Below, one piece after another: positions 27,671 through 37,024 of a stretch of 64,000 nucleotides of DNA. The first letter of the stretch is position 1. Every line of letters starts with the position of its first letter. Below the pieces are notes generated by a model that searched no databases, was not told the DNA's origin, and saw only the letters and a list, made by a program, of their open reading frames with translations. Source of the stretch: Actinomadura macra NBRC 14102 (GTDB taxonomy: Bacteria; Actinomycetota; Actinomycetes; Streptosporangiales; Streptosporangiaceae); assembly GCF_001552215.1 (NCBI RefSeq), contig NZ_BCQT01000010.1, forward strand, positions 620,001-684,000. The letters are read 5' to 3'. The translations under genes were made by a program, and so were the position numbers.

Positions 27671-28899
27671 CGGGGCGGCTCCCTGTCCGGCGGGGGGTCG
27701 ATCGGGTGGTGGCGGGCCGCGCCGCCGGCCGCCGGGGCGAGGACGAGCACGCCCGGGCAGGCGTGGGACGGGCGGAGCCCGACGCGGTACGGGCCGGGCG
27801 GCAGCTCCGGCAGGTGGACGGTCACCTCCCGCCCGTCCACCCGGACGCCGAACGGCGTGGGGGGACCGGAGACCTCCACCAGCACGGGGTAGCCGTCCTG
27901 GACGGCGAAGTCGACGGACGGGTCGAGCGGCACCTCCCGCACCTCCAGCAGCCCGTGCCTGATCCGGTGCAGGGGCAGGGACACGGTCGGTCGTGCGGGC
28001 TCGGCGACCGACAGGCCGCCGGAGGCGATCCGCAGGGCGCCCCGCACGGCGGCGGCCGGGCCGAGTACCAGGGGCGGGGCCGATGGGGACAGTTCGTCCA
28101 GCAGCACCCGGCTCACCAGGGGGAACACCCCGAACCGGCCCGCGACCGCGATGGTCGCGGGGGCCGTGGAGCCGGAGAGCGCCCGGGTGACGACGTCCTT
28201 CAGGGCCGTGGCGGTGGAGGAGAAGGCGGTGATGAGCGTTCCGGCGGTGAGGTCGGTGTCACCGATCCGGTAGACGGGTGCGTCCCGGTAGCGGGGGTGG
28301 GTCCAGGCGCGCGGCAGGACGACCGCGGCGCGGCGGCCGTGTCGCGTCCTGGCGCCGTCGAACAGGGCGGGGAAGCCCACGGCGGGGGGCGGGCCCGTGT
28401 AGGTCGCGGCGACGGCGGAGTCGAAGGCGTGCCCGCCGCCCTCGGCGACCGCGACGGACGTCACGCGCAGGGTGCGGCCGTCGGCGGTGCAGAGCGCGGA
28501 GGAGACCATCCGGGCACCGAGATCGCAGACCAGCACGGGACCCGCTTCCGGCCGGTCGGGCGCGCGGTGCAGTGCTTCGGCGGCGACGCAGGCGGCCTGG
28601 CTCAGCCAGGTGACGCGCGGCCAGCCCAGCTCCTCCAGGACGGTCCGGCGCAGCCGCTCGTAGGCGCGGGCGCCCTCGGCCGTCCCGTCCAGCCACGACT
28701 CGGGGACCGTCACCGTCATCCCGGAGATCGCGCCCGGGGCCTTCTCCCGCCCTTCCACCAGCAGCTTGGACAGGAAGACCGCGAGGTCCGCGCCGGGCGT
28801 CGGACGGGAGGCGACGACCGGGGCGCCGCCGGGTCCCGACAGCGCCAGCCTCGTCGCCGCCGACCCGACGTCCAGCGCGACCGCCACCCATCCGGTCAT
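27667..28899 (-). CDS. Hsp70/actin-fold (ASKHA) ATPase-like protein
   Basis: 410 residues. Phosphate-1 loop ALDVGSAATRLAL near residue 8, phosphate-2 motif VLVCDLGARMVSSAL near 135, and an adenosine-type motif (ATIAVAGRFGVFPLVSRVL) near 260, the three hallmarks of the actin/Hsp70 fold. The substrate-binding domain of DnaK is absent; the last about 120 residues are beta-rich and end in a Pro-rich tail. It resembles shortened Hsp70-like proteins found in actinobacterial conflict-type operons. Both ends overlap neighbours by four bases. The ATG was picked for the ATGA overlap and for the fold starting at once. Confidence 0.75.
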   Translation of the reverse strand: MTGWVAVALDVGSAATRLALSGPGGAPVVASRPTPGADLAVFLSKLLVEGREKAPGAISGMTVTVPESWLDGTAEGARAYERLRRTVLEELGWPRVTWLSQAACVAAEALHRAPDRPEAGPVLVCDLGARMVSSALCTADGRTLRVTSVAVAEGGGHAFDSAVAATYTGPPPAVGFPALFDGARTRHGRRAAVVLPRAWTHPRYRDAPVYRIGDTDLTAGTLITAFSSTATALKDVVTRALSGSTAPATIAVAGRFGVFPLVSRVLLDELSPSAPPLVLGPAAAVRGALRIASGGLSVAEPARPTVSLPLHRIRHGLLEVREVPLDPSVDFAVQDGYPVLVEVSGPPTPFGVRVDGREVTVHLPELPPGPYRVGLRPSHACPGVLVLAPAAGGAARHHPIDPPPDREPPR

Positions 28900-31532
28900 C
28901 CGTCGTCCGACCTGCGCCGGCGGCCGAACCGGCCGCCGCGGCTCTGCTTGGCGACCCGGTCGACGGTCGACTTGATCTCCTCGATCCGGGTGCGGACCCG
29001 CTCGGTCGGCTCCCATGTCTCGCGTCCCACCGTCTCCAGCAGCTTCAGCTGGTGCTCGACCTCCTGGGTGGCGAACTCGGCGAGGACCTCCCGGAACTCG
29101 GCGGCGACGTCGCCGCCGAGCGCGCCCGCGACGATCGCCTCGGCCATGTGGAGCCCGTGCCGGTCGGCCTGCGTCTGGTCGTAGCGGTGGGCGATGGCGT
29201 CCTCGACGCGCCGCATCACCAGGTACGCCTCCCCGGCGGTGAGCGGGCGGCCCGCGTCGACCACCGCCTTGAGCGCGGTGGGCGCGCTCGACCAGGTCTC
29301 CGTCGCGGCCCGCACGTAGAAGTCGGCGACCTCGTCGATCGCGGCGTCCGGCGAGAGGTGGCCCGCCACGCCGGAAGCCGCCCCGACCGGAACCGGGGCC
29401 GGCGACGCCATCCGCGGCGCGGGGGCGCCCGCCGTCGCCGGGACGGGCTGGTAGGCGGCCTGGTTGTCGCGCAGCCCCCGGCGGAGATCACCGAACGCGG
29501 GACGGGCCACCAGCTCGGGGTCGGGCGGCTCGGGGTCGAGCACCCAGATCAGCGGCGTCCAGTCCTGGGGGCCCTGCGCCAGCAGGGCCCGGACCAGGTT
29601 GATGACCCCGTCGGCGCGGTCGGGGCTGCCCGCCCACGGGCGCTGCCGCAGCGCCGTGGTCAGCTCGTTCACCAGCGTCGTCCCGAGACGGCTCTGCCGG
29701 GGACGGTTCCCCCAGGCCCACAGGAGCCCGTTCTGGTACTTGCCCGAGTCGGCGCGGCCCAGCGCTTCTTCGAGGAAGCGGGGGGACGAGCCGACCATCA
29801 TCAGCAGGGCGTCGGACGCGCCCCGGCCGCCGGGGTCGTCGGTCTGTAGCTCCGCCATCGTCGCGGTGACGAAGTCGCGGGCGGACGGGGACACCTCCGC
29901 GCGCTCCCCGAGCCAGCCGATCAGGGCGCGCAGCACGAGATCCAGGCGGCCGAGCCGTCCCGCGACCCGGACCAGCGCCGACGCCCATTCGGGCTGCCCG
30001 TCCGCCAGGCCGCGGAACACCACGCCGTTGACCTCGCGTCCGGCCAGCAGCTCGGTGAACGGCGGCAGCATGTCGCGCAGCCGGCCGCTGAGCCAGCCGG
30101 CCCAGGCGGCGGTCCGGTCCCGGCCGCGGTGCTCGGAGGCCAGCAGCGCGGCCGCGAGCGCGTGGTCGTGGTCCAGCTCGACGAGCAGCTGCGACCCGCT
30201 CCAGGACGGGTCGGACGGGTCCACATGGTCGCGGATCAGCTCGGCGGCCAGCGCGCGCGCCGCGCGGGACGAGCGGCCGCCATCCCCGCGCCGCACCAGG
30301 CTGGACAGGAACGGGTCGGCGAAGCGGCGGCGCGCGGCGAACGTGGCGTACCGGGAGACCCGCCCGTCGGGGTCCTCCCGCCACAGCAGCCCGGCGGCGG
30401 CCTCGGCCAGCGCCTCGGTCAGCTCGGTGCCGCCGGTCGCGGCGGCCTGGTCCCAGCGCTGCTCGACCAGCGGCAGGTCGTCGGGCTGCCCGTCGCGGAT
30501 CAGGCAGGCCAGCACGCGGCTCTGGTCGGCGGGACCGATCTCCTGGAGCCGGGGGCCGCGCAGCAGCCTGCGCGCCTCGCCCGCGGCACCGGGGCTGTTC
30601 GTGGCGGCGCGCCGTGCGACCTCACGCGGCCACTCCACGTCCGCGAGGCGCCGCAGCGCGTGCCCTGGTTCGCCGAAGTCGCGTGGCTCGCCGCCCGCCG
30701 CGAGGTAGCCGACGAGCCAGGACAGGTCCCGGTTGCGGCGCAGCAGCTCGTTCAGCAGCCGCAGGTAGTCCTGCGCCGTCTGGGACAGCTGTGCGGCCTC
30801 CGCCGGGCCCCGCCAGCTCACCTCGCGGGCGCCGTCGCGGGCGCGCCGGGTGAACGCCAGCCGGATCTTGTCGGCGGAGCCGGTCGCCCAGGTCGCGCCG
30901 GTGAAGTCGGCCCGGTACCCGTACGGGAGCAGCGCCGCCACCGCGTCCAGGAACGCCAGCCGGTCCTGGAGGGACGCCTCGCCCGCGTGGACGACGTCGA
31001 CCCGTCCGTCCAGCAGCAGCGCCGCCGTCCGCATGACCTTGCCCCGGTCGAACCGGGCGATGTCGCGGGCCAGGTCGGCGGGCGAGTACTCCGGCGGGAC
31101 GAGCGTGACCCGCCCGCCGGACGCGCCGCCGTGCTCGCCGCCCGGCTCGCCGTCCATCGGCAGGTCGAGCCGCAGCAGTTCGCGGTAGAGCGCCCCGTAG
31201 GAGACGGGCGCGGCCTCCACCTCCTGGTAAGGAACGCAGATGTACTTGGTGAAGGCGACCGGGCGGCCGGAGCCGTCCCGGTGCTCGGTCCAGTCCTCGA
31301 TGGACATGCCGAGATAGCGGTCGGGCGCCTCGCCGACCCAGCTGATCGTCACCCAGGGCAGCGCGCCCTCGCCCGTCCGGTGCGCGGGCGGGGTGCCGAG
31401 CCCGTAGCGGCGCAGGATGCGGCCGAACCCGGCCTGGGTGAACGGTTCGCGGCTGCTGTTCAGGACCCCGTAGTCGTCGCTGCTGCCGGGCCGCTTGCCG
31501 AACAGCGCCCAGCCCGCGGTCACCTGGACCAT
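28896..31532 (-). CDS. Large GTPase-associated protein (GAP1-like)
   Basis: 878 residues, no membrane segment. The N-terminus (about 1-130: WALFGKRPGSSDDYGVLNSS, then WVTISWVGEAPDR) resembles the N-terminal domain of proteins called GTPase-associated protein 1, found next to P-loop GTPases in predicted conflict systems. A large helical middle part (about 180-700) follows and a helical C-terminal domain (about 740-860) ends in a basic tail. No enzyme signature is found. Its start lies 13 bases inside the GTPase gene, which ties the two products together. The family name is from memory of domain descriptions and should be confirmed by profile search. Confidence 0.7.
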   Translation of the reverse strand: MVQVTAGWALFGKRPGSSDDYGVLNSSREPFTQAGFGRILRRYGLGTPPAHRTGEGALPWVTISWVGEAPDRYLGMSIEDWTEHRDGSGRPVAFTKYICVPYQEVEAAPVSYGALYRELLRLDLPMDGEPGGEHGGASGGRVTLVPPEYSPADLARDIARFDRGKVMRTAALLLDGRVDVVHAGEASLQDRLAFLDAVAALLPYGYRADFTGATWATGSADKIRLAFTRRARDGAREVSWRGPAEAAQLSQTAQDYLRLLNELLRRNRDLSWLVGYLAAGGEPRDFGEPGHALRRLADVEWPREVARRAATNSPGAAGEARRLLRGPRLQEIGPADQSRVLACLIRDGQPDDLPLVEQRWDQAAATGGTELTEALAEAAAGLLWREDPDGRVSRYATFAARRRFADPFLSSLVRRGDGGRSSRAARALAAELIRDHVDPSDPSWSGSQLLVELDHDHALAAALLASEHRGRDRTAAWAGWLSGRLRDMLPPFTELLAGREVNGVVFRGLADGQPEWASALVRVAGRLGRLDLVLRALIGWLGERAEVSPSARDFVTATMAELQTDDPGGRGASDALLMMVGSSPRFLEEALGRADSGKYQNGLLWAWGNRPRQSRLGTTLVNELTTALRQRPWAGSPDRADGVINLVRALLAQGPQDWTPLIWVLDPEPPDPELVARPAFGDLRRGLRDNQAAYQPVPATAGAPAPRMASPAPVPVGAASGVAGHLSPDAAIDEVADFYVRAATETWSSAPTALKAVVDAGRPLTAGEAYLVMRRVEDAIAHRYDQTQADRHGLHMAEAIVAGALGGDVAAEFREVLAEFATQEVEHQLKLLETVGRETWEPTERVRTRIEEIKSTVDRVAKQSRGGRFGRRRRSDDG

Positions 31533-32605
31533 GGCGGCATCTCCCGGCCGAGCCACAGCACCGGCTCCACCACGTTGATCGGCCACACCTTGCCGCGGAT
31601 CTCCACGCTGCCGTCGGCGCTCTTGCTGATGTTCCAGTAGTCGCTCTCGGTGAACCGGTCGGCCTCGCCCAGGTAGAACCCCACGGCGGACGTCGCGAAA
31701 TAGCGCACCCGGTCGGGGTGGAAGTACTTCTGGATGCTGCCGAGCACCAGGTCGGCGTTGCCGACCTTGGAGTTGCGGCACAGCTCGGCGAAGAAGTGTC
31801 CCGCGGAGTCCTCGCGGACCCGCGGCAGCATCTGCGGGGTGTCGTCGTAGGTGAGGTAGCCGCCGACGCGGGCCTGCCGGTACACCTCCGGCGCGTCGAA
31901 CTTCGTGACGCAGACGGCCAGGTGCTGCGGCAGCTTCGCGTCCGCCGAGCCCCGCTCGCGGAACACCCGCCGTGACAGCTTCAGCAGCGTCCGCTGGAAG
32001 TAGCTGTAGGAGTCGCCCTTGCGCCGCTCGCGGGTCGGGTCGAAGAGGTAGACGATCCCGTCGCATCCCGCGAGATGCTCGATGATCTGCTCTTCGTCGA
32101 CCTCGGTGTGCTGCTCCTCCTGCTCGTCCCCGAACCCGAGGTTGTCGCCGCCCGACGCCATCGCCTCCCCCGGGACGGCCTTGCTCGCGAACACCCGGCC
32201 GGGCGAGTCCAGCAGGTCGATGTTGAACTCCAGCGGCACGACGTCGAACTTCTTGCCGAACCGTTTCCCGGTCGGGAGCGTCGTGGACCCCCGCAACGTC
32301 CAGCTCAGCGCGTTGGAGAGTTTCGTCGCGGCGGGGAACTGGCGGTGCTGGGTCAGCATGCCGGTCTGGGTGTCGAGGAAGTCGTTGGACTCCTCGTTCA
32401 CGCCGTACAGCATCCAGTCCCCGGCGCTGCGCAGCACCGCCACCTGGAGCGCGGCGAGGAAGGTGGTCTTGCCGCTCTCCGGCGCGCCCCACAGCCCGAT
32501 GCGGCGCATCTCCCGCTTGGGTTGGGCGATGTTCGGGTTCTGCGGTGCCTGCGGCCCGGGGGCCGCGTTCTGCGGCGGCGGGGAGAACTGCGATGGATTG
32601 GTCAC
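31520..32605 (-). CDS. P-loop GTPase of a conflict-type operon
   Basis: 361 residues. G1 loop GAPESGKTTF at 40-49, G3-like DSPGR at 133-137 and G4 TKFD at 234-237 define a TRAFAC-type GTPase; T/S-K-x-D replaces the usual NKxD. The N-terminal 30 residues are Pro/Asn/Gln-rich and probably disordered. A variable acidic insert (about 155-175, rich in Glu/Gln) lies between G3 and G4. The GTG start overlaps the stop of the vWA-like gene. It is the likely nucleotide-dependent switch of the operon, acting with the GAP1-like product. Confidence 0.8.
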   Translation of the reverse strand: MTNPSQFSPPPQNAAPGPQAPQNPNIAQPKREMRRIGLWGAPESGKTTFLAALQVAVLRSAGDWMLYGVNEESNDFLDTQTGMLTQHRQFPAATKLSNALSWTLRGSTTLPTGKRFGKKFDVVPLEFNIDLLDSPGRVFASKAVPGEAMASGGDNLGFGDEQEEQHTEVDEEQIIEHLAGCDGIVYLFDPTRERRKGDSYSYFQRTLLKLSRRVFRERGSADAKLPQHLAVCVTKFDAPEVYRQARVGGYLTYDDTPQMLPRVREDSAGHFFAELCRNSKVGNADLVLGSIQKYFHPDRVRYFATSAVGFYLGEADRFTESDYWNISKSADGSVEIRGKVWPINVVEPVLWLGREMPPWSR

Positions 32606-34446
32606 CAGGCACCTCGTTCTAGATCGGCCAGGGGAAGGTTGAGTGTCTGCGGCGCGGACGGGAGCAGGCCGAGCCCCACCCCGAGCCGTCTGGCGTCGAT
32701 GTCGTCCAGTTCGTGGAGCCCCGCCGCGGCGAGGCCGTCCCAGGCGGGATGGTCGCGGAACGCCAGGTCGTGGTACCCGTCGCTGTCCAGGACCGTGGCG
32801 CAGGCGACGCCTGCGCGGACGATGCCGGCCAGCGCGGCCTGCCAGCTCCGCTCGAACTGGCAGGGCAGGACGTCGTCGTCGCCCTGGATCGGCGGGTGCG
32901 GCGGACGGCCGCCCACCGTCAGCAGCACCGTCCGGGGCGGCGGGTGGCCGAAGGCGGGGGCACGGGTGCCGGCGAGGCGCTCGGCGATCTCGTGCAGGGC
33001 GTCCTCCACCGGCGCCGCCTCCGGGTACTCGATCGCGCTGGGCCGGAGCCGCGACAGCGCCTCGACGGCGTTCGCGGGTGTGCCGAGCCAGCCGCCGAGG
33101 ACCGGCTTGCGCTTCTCCTTGCCGCGCCCGTAGGCGTGGTCGCGGTACCCGAGTACCGCCACCCGGATCAGGCCGGTATCGGTGCCTGCGCCGGTACCCG
33201 GGCCGATCCCGGGATAGGTCGCGTCCAGGACCGACACCAGCCCGCGCAGCAGGTCCAGCCGGCGGCGGACCAGCTCGTCCACGCCGCCCAGCTCGACCGC
33301 GCAGATCAGGTCGACGGGCTCGGTGAGGATCTCCAGCCGCTCGGGCAGCCCGTCCAGCAGCTCCGGCAGCCGCTCGGTGACCGGACGCAACCCCGGGGGC
33401 TCGGTGATCTGCACCCGGCCCGGCCCGTCCAGCACCACCTCGACGTCGGCGGGCAGCGGGGCCGCGCCCGCCGCCAGCAGCGTCCAGTGGCCGGCGCTCG
33501 CGGCGACGGCGGCCAGGACGGTCGCGCCGGCGTCACCGGGCGGCCGGGCCAGCGACACCGCGCGCCGCGTCCCGGCGGGGGTACCCGCGGGGAACAGCGG
33601 GATCAGCCGGGGCCGGAGGCGGCGGGTGCCCGGCTCGACCTCGGCGGCCAGCAGCCCCACATCGTGCCGCGCGGGCTGCGCGGCGACCAGCGGGCCGAGC
33701 AGGTCGCGCGCGCTCGCCCCTCCGGCGGGCACGACCGTGGCCTTCGGGTAGCGCTTGCGCAGGATCCGCGCCGCCCGGTCGGGGACGGGCCAGCCGAGTT
33801 CCCGGTGCACGAGGAGGACCTCGTCGCCCGGTTCGTCCAGGCGCTGTGGGAGGGCGTCCCGCAGCGACCGCCAGAGCAGGTCGCGGTCGAGTTCGGCGAA
33901 CCCGCCCGCGAGCTGGAACCGCCGCTCGCCGGCGTCGCTGGACAGGATCGGCACCGCCGTCTCCCACGGGACGGTCTCCGCCGAGTCGTGCCCGCGCGGG
34001 ATCGCCAGCTCGTCCAGCTCGACGCGGATCACCGTCAGGGCATGGTCCGCGCTGACCTCGGCGACGACCAGCCCGCGGCCGGGCTGCATCCGGTCCAGCG
34101 CCTTCGCAAGGGCGACTTGGAGCGGCGCGTCCGACATGGGCGGCGCGTCCACGGTCCGCCTCGCCTGTGCCCACTCCTGCGGGCTGGGCGTCCCGCCGCG
34201 CACGTGCGCGTGGTCGGTGAAACCCGCGCGGACGACCGCCAGCAGGTCCCGCTCGCGGCGCGCGGCGGCGAGCCGCTCCTCGAAGTCGCGGCGCGCGTCC
34301 GGGGCGGGCGCGCCGAGCCGCCATTCGCCGTGCAGCGGCCACCGGCACTCCGCGCACCGCGCCTCCTCGTGCGCGATGGGGCACCCGCATACCGGGCACC
34401 CGGGCCGTACCCTCCCCACCTCGGGGGCCCCGTCAGCGGCCGGCAT
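32602..34446 (-). CDS. Zinc-ribbon protein with vWA-like C-terminal domain
   Basis: 614 residues. Two CxxC pairs (C17/C20 and C31/C34) form an N-terminal zinc ribbon. A middle region without known motifs follows, then from about 390 a Rossmann-like stretch with LICAVELGGVDELVRRRLDL, RVAVLGYRDHAYG and RTVLLTVGG. Strand order and the GYRDH motif resemble von Willebrand A domains, though a full MIDAS (DxSxS) is not seen. The ATG lies 14 bases inside the AAA+ gene. vWA and AAA+ proteins commonly work as pairs, which would suit the upstream ATPase. Confidence 0.65.
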   Translation of the reverse strand: MPAADGAPEVGRVRPGCPVCGCPIAHEEARCAECRWPLHGEWRLGAPAPDARRDFEERLAAARRERDLLAVVRAGFTDHAHVRGGTPSPQEWAQARRTVDAPPMSDAPLQVALAKALDRMQPGRGLVVAEVSADHALTVIRVELDELAIPRGHDSAETVPWETAVPILSSDAGERRFQLAGGFAELDRDLLWRSLRDALPQRLDEPGDEVLLVHRELGWPVPDRAARILRKRYPKATVVPAGGASARDLLGPLVAAQPARHDVGLLAAEVEPGTRRLRPRLIPLFPAGTPAGTRRAVSLARPPGDAGATVLAAVAASAGHWTLLAAGAAPLPADVEVVLDGPGRVQITEPPGLRPVTERLPELLDGLPERLEILTEPVDLICAVELGGVDELVRRRLDLLRGLVSVLDATYPGIGPGTGAGTDTGLIRVAVLGYRDHAYGRGKEKRKPVLGGWLGTPANAVEALSRLRPSAIEYPEAAPVEDALHEIAERLAGTRAPAFGHPPPRTVLLTVGGRPPHPPIQGDDDVLPCQFERSWQAALAGIVRAGVACATVLDSDGYHDLAFRDHPAWDGLAAAGLHELDDIDARRLGVGLGLLPSAPQTLNLPLADLERGAW

Positions 34447-37024
34447 CGGGCACGTCCTCCGGGAGGAAGGTGTCGACGTCGGCGTCGGGCGCGTCCGCCG
34501 TCCGAGCGGCGAGCCGCACCTCCATCTGGGGCATCAGCTGCTCCCGGACGGTCCGGGCGTTGCCGAAGTCGCGCGGATGCGCGCGGCGCTCCGCCGCCAG
34601 CCAGTCGAGGGCGCGGGCACGGGTCTCGACCGGGAGCCGGTAGCCCTCGGCGGCGGCCATCGATTCCAGGATCCGCACCAGTTCCTCCGGCGCGTAGTCG
34701 GGGAACTCCACCTGCACGCTGAACCGGGACCGCAGCCCGGTGTTGGCGGCGAGGAACGTCCGCATCTCCGCCGGGTAGCCGGCGGCGATGACGGTGAGGC
34801 GGCCGCGCAGGTTCTCCATCTCCTGGGTGAGGGTGTCGAGTGCCTCGCGTCCGAAGTCGCGGCCGTCGTCGCCCCTGGCCAGCGCGTACGCCTCGTCGAT
34901 GAACAGCACCCCGTCCAGCGCCTCCTGGACCTTCTCGCGGGTGCGCGGCGCCGTGTGCCCGATGTACTCCCCGACCAGGTCGGCGCGGCCGGTGTCCACG
35001 ACATGCCCCTTGGTGAGCAGCCCGAGGTCGCGGAAGATCCGTCCGATGATCCGCGCGACGGACGTCTTGCCGGTGCCGGGCGGGCCGAGGAACAGCAGGT
35101 GCGGCGCGACGACCTCGCCGCGGTTGCGCCGCTGCTTCAACCTGACCTGCGCGACCAGGTCCCGGATCGCCTTCTTCACCGGGCCGAGGCCGATCATCCC
35201 GTCCAGCTCGCCGAGCAGGACGGGCAGCTCCGGCACCGTCGGGCGCAGGTGCGCGCGCAGCCGCGTGGGCACGTCCGCCGCCTCCAGCGGACGGTCGACG
35301 GCCGCCCGCGTCCGCACCACCCAGCGGCGCTTGACGTCGTCGGCGAGGTCGCGCATCGTCCCGGCGTTGCCGAACCCGGGCCCGCGCGTGCGGTGCATGC
35401 CCTCGACGGCGCGGCGCAGGTCCGTCTCCAGCTCCGGCGTCCAGGTCAGGCCCTGCTCGCGGAGCCGCGCGAGCGCGATGCCCGCGAGGGTGCCCGCGTC
35501 GTAGTCGGGGAACGCGATGACGTTGGCCTCGGGGAAGCGGCGGCGAAGCCCGGGGTTGGCGTCCAGGAAGTCCTTCATCCGGTCGGGGTAGCCGGCGACG
35601 ATCACGACGAGCCGGTCCCGGTCGTTCTCCATCCGGGTCAGCAGCGCGCCGATCGCGTCGCCGCCGAACCCGTCGGCCTGGTCGGCGAGCATGTACGCCT
35701 CGTCGATGAACAGCACGCCGTCGAGCGCGCCGTCGATCACCGCCTGGGTCTTCTGCGCGGTCTCCCCCGCGTACTGGCCGACGAGCGTCGAGGCGGTCGC
35801 CTCCACCAGATGGCCGCGCCGCAGCACCCCGAGCTCCCGGTACATCTCGCCGACGAGTCGCGCCACGGTCGTCTTGCCCGTCCCCGGGTTGCCGGTGAAG
35901 ACCAGGTGGTGCGCGGCGGGTTCGGCGGTGCCGCGCCCCTCCGCGCGCATCCGGTTCTCCGCCTCGATCAGCAGCCGCATCCCGGCGAGGTGCTCCTTCA
36001 CCGCGTCCAGCCCGGCCAGGCCGTCGAGCCGCCGCCACACGTCCTGCTGTCCGGACGCTGCGGACGTCACCCAGCCGCGCTCGCGCAGCACCGTCGCGTC
36101 CAGGGGCACGTCCGCGGCGGCGAGGGAGCGGAGCCGCTGCTCCCACGTCCGCGCGGGTTCGGCCGTCGCCGCCATCGCCCGGACGGTCCGCGCCAGCTCC
36201 GCCCAGCCGCCGACGCTCAGCCGCGGTCGCCCGGTCAGCCGCAGGACGTGGACGAGCCGCGCCAGTTCCGCCTCGTCCGGCTCGCCGACCCGGCCGGGGC
36301 CGCTGCCGCGTGCGCCGAGTTGCTTGGCCCATTCCTCCAGCGCCGGAAAACCTCGGACGTTCCGCACGAACTCGTACATCTCGGCCAGCGATGCCTTCCG
36401 CGCGACGAGCACGCACTTGTTGCCGGCGCTGCCCCGGTAGGCGACCCACTCGGCGAACACCGTCGCGAGCGCACGCCCGGCGACCGTGTGGCTCAGGACC
36501 TCCTCCGCGTGCAGCACCACGACCGCCGCGCGCATCCCGTCCTGCCGCATGAGGTGGTCGAGCGTCATCACCGCGTGCGCGTCGGTCATCCCGGCCCCCG
36601 GTGCAGCGGACACCGGCGGGCCGGACACCGGCGGCCCCGCCGGCTCCCGGTCGAGGACGGCCGTGGACGCCGGGGCCACCACCCGATCGCCGAGCGGTCC
36701 GCTGAACCCCGACCGCATCCGCCGCGCCGAGCGGTTCTTCTCGTCCCCTTCTCTGGCCTTGTGTCCCCGAGCCGTCTCCGGGCGGGCGCGCCGCCGTGAC
36801 TCCTCGTCCCGGAAGTACACCTTGCGGTGCAGCGAATAGAAGACGACGCACTCGTACCCGGCCGCGTGCAGCGCCTCCCAGAGAGCGGTCTCGATCCCGT
36901 ACGTGCGGTAGGCGCCGTCCACGAACGCGTCGTCCGCGCCCGGCCCGTGCACGATCATCACCGGATCGCCGTCGGCGGCGGTCAGGTGCAGCGCGGCGAG
37001 CCGCTCGGCGGGACCCACCCTCAC
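34433..37024 (-). CDS. Tandem CbbX/EccA-type AAA+ ATPase
   Basis: 863 residues. The first about 330 residues contain an alpha/beta domain with a Pro-rich linker (105-145). Two AAA+ modules follow: Walker A GNPGTGKTT at 378-386 with GVLFIDEAY as Walker B, and GPPGTGKTS at 647-655 with GVLFIDEAYALA. Each also has the (A/F)xGNA(G/R)T sensor region near its end. This is the CbbX/EccA/SpoVK class of protein remodellers. Type VII secretion genes are absent nearby, so an EccA role is unlikely. The GTG start overlaps the coiled-coil gene (GTGA). Confidence 0.85.
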   Translation of the reverse strand: MRVGPAERLAALHLTAADGDPVMIVHGPGADDAFVDGAYRTYGIETALWEALHAAGYECVVFYSLHRKVYFRDEESRRRARPETARGHKAREGDEKNRSARRMRSGFSGPLGDRVVAPASTAVLDREPAGPPVSGPPVSAAPGAGMTDAHAVMTLDHLMRQDGMRAAVVVLHAEEVLSHTVAGRALATVFAEWVAYRGSAGNKCVLVARKASLAEMYEFVRNVRGFPALEEWAKQLGARGSGPGRVGEPDEAELARLVHVLRLTGRPRLSVGGWAELARTVRAMAATAEPARTWEQRLRSLAAADVPLDATVLRERGWVTSAASGQQDVWRRLDGLAGLDAVKEHLAGMRLLIEAENRMRAEGRGTAEPAAHHLVFTGNPGTGKTTVARLVGEMYRELGVLRRGHLVEATASTLVGQYAGETAQKTQAVIDGALDGVLFIDEAYMLADQADGFGGDAIGALLTRMENDRDRLVVIVAGYPDRMKDFLDANPGLRRRFPEANVIAFPDYDAGTLAGIALARLREQGLTWTPELETDLRRAVEGMHRTRGPGFGNAGTMRDLADDVKRRWVVRTRAAVDRPLEAADVPTRLRAHLRPTVPELPVLLGELDGMIGLGPVKKAIRDLVAQVRLKQRRNRGEVVAPHLLFLGPPGTGKTSVARIIGRIFRDLGLLTKGHVVDTGRADLVGEYIGHTAPRTREKVQEALDGVLFIDEAYALARGDDGRDFGREALDTLTQEMENLRGRLTVIAAGYPAEMRTFLAANTGLRSRFSVQVEFPDYAPEELVRILESMAAAEGYRLPVETRARALDWLAAERRAHPRDFGNARTVREQLMPQMEVRLAARTADAPDADVDTFLPEDVPDAGR

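Noticed and set aside
34433..37024. Type VII secretion EccA
   Set aside because: The AAA+ modules resemble EccA/CbbX, but no EccB-E, WXG100 or mycosin genes are nearby and the ATPase has two AAA+ modules.
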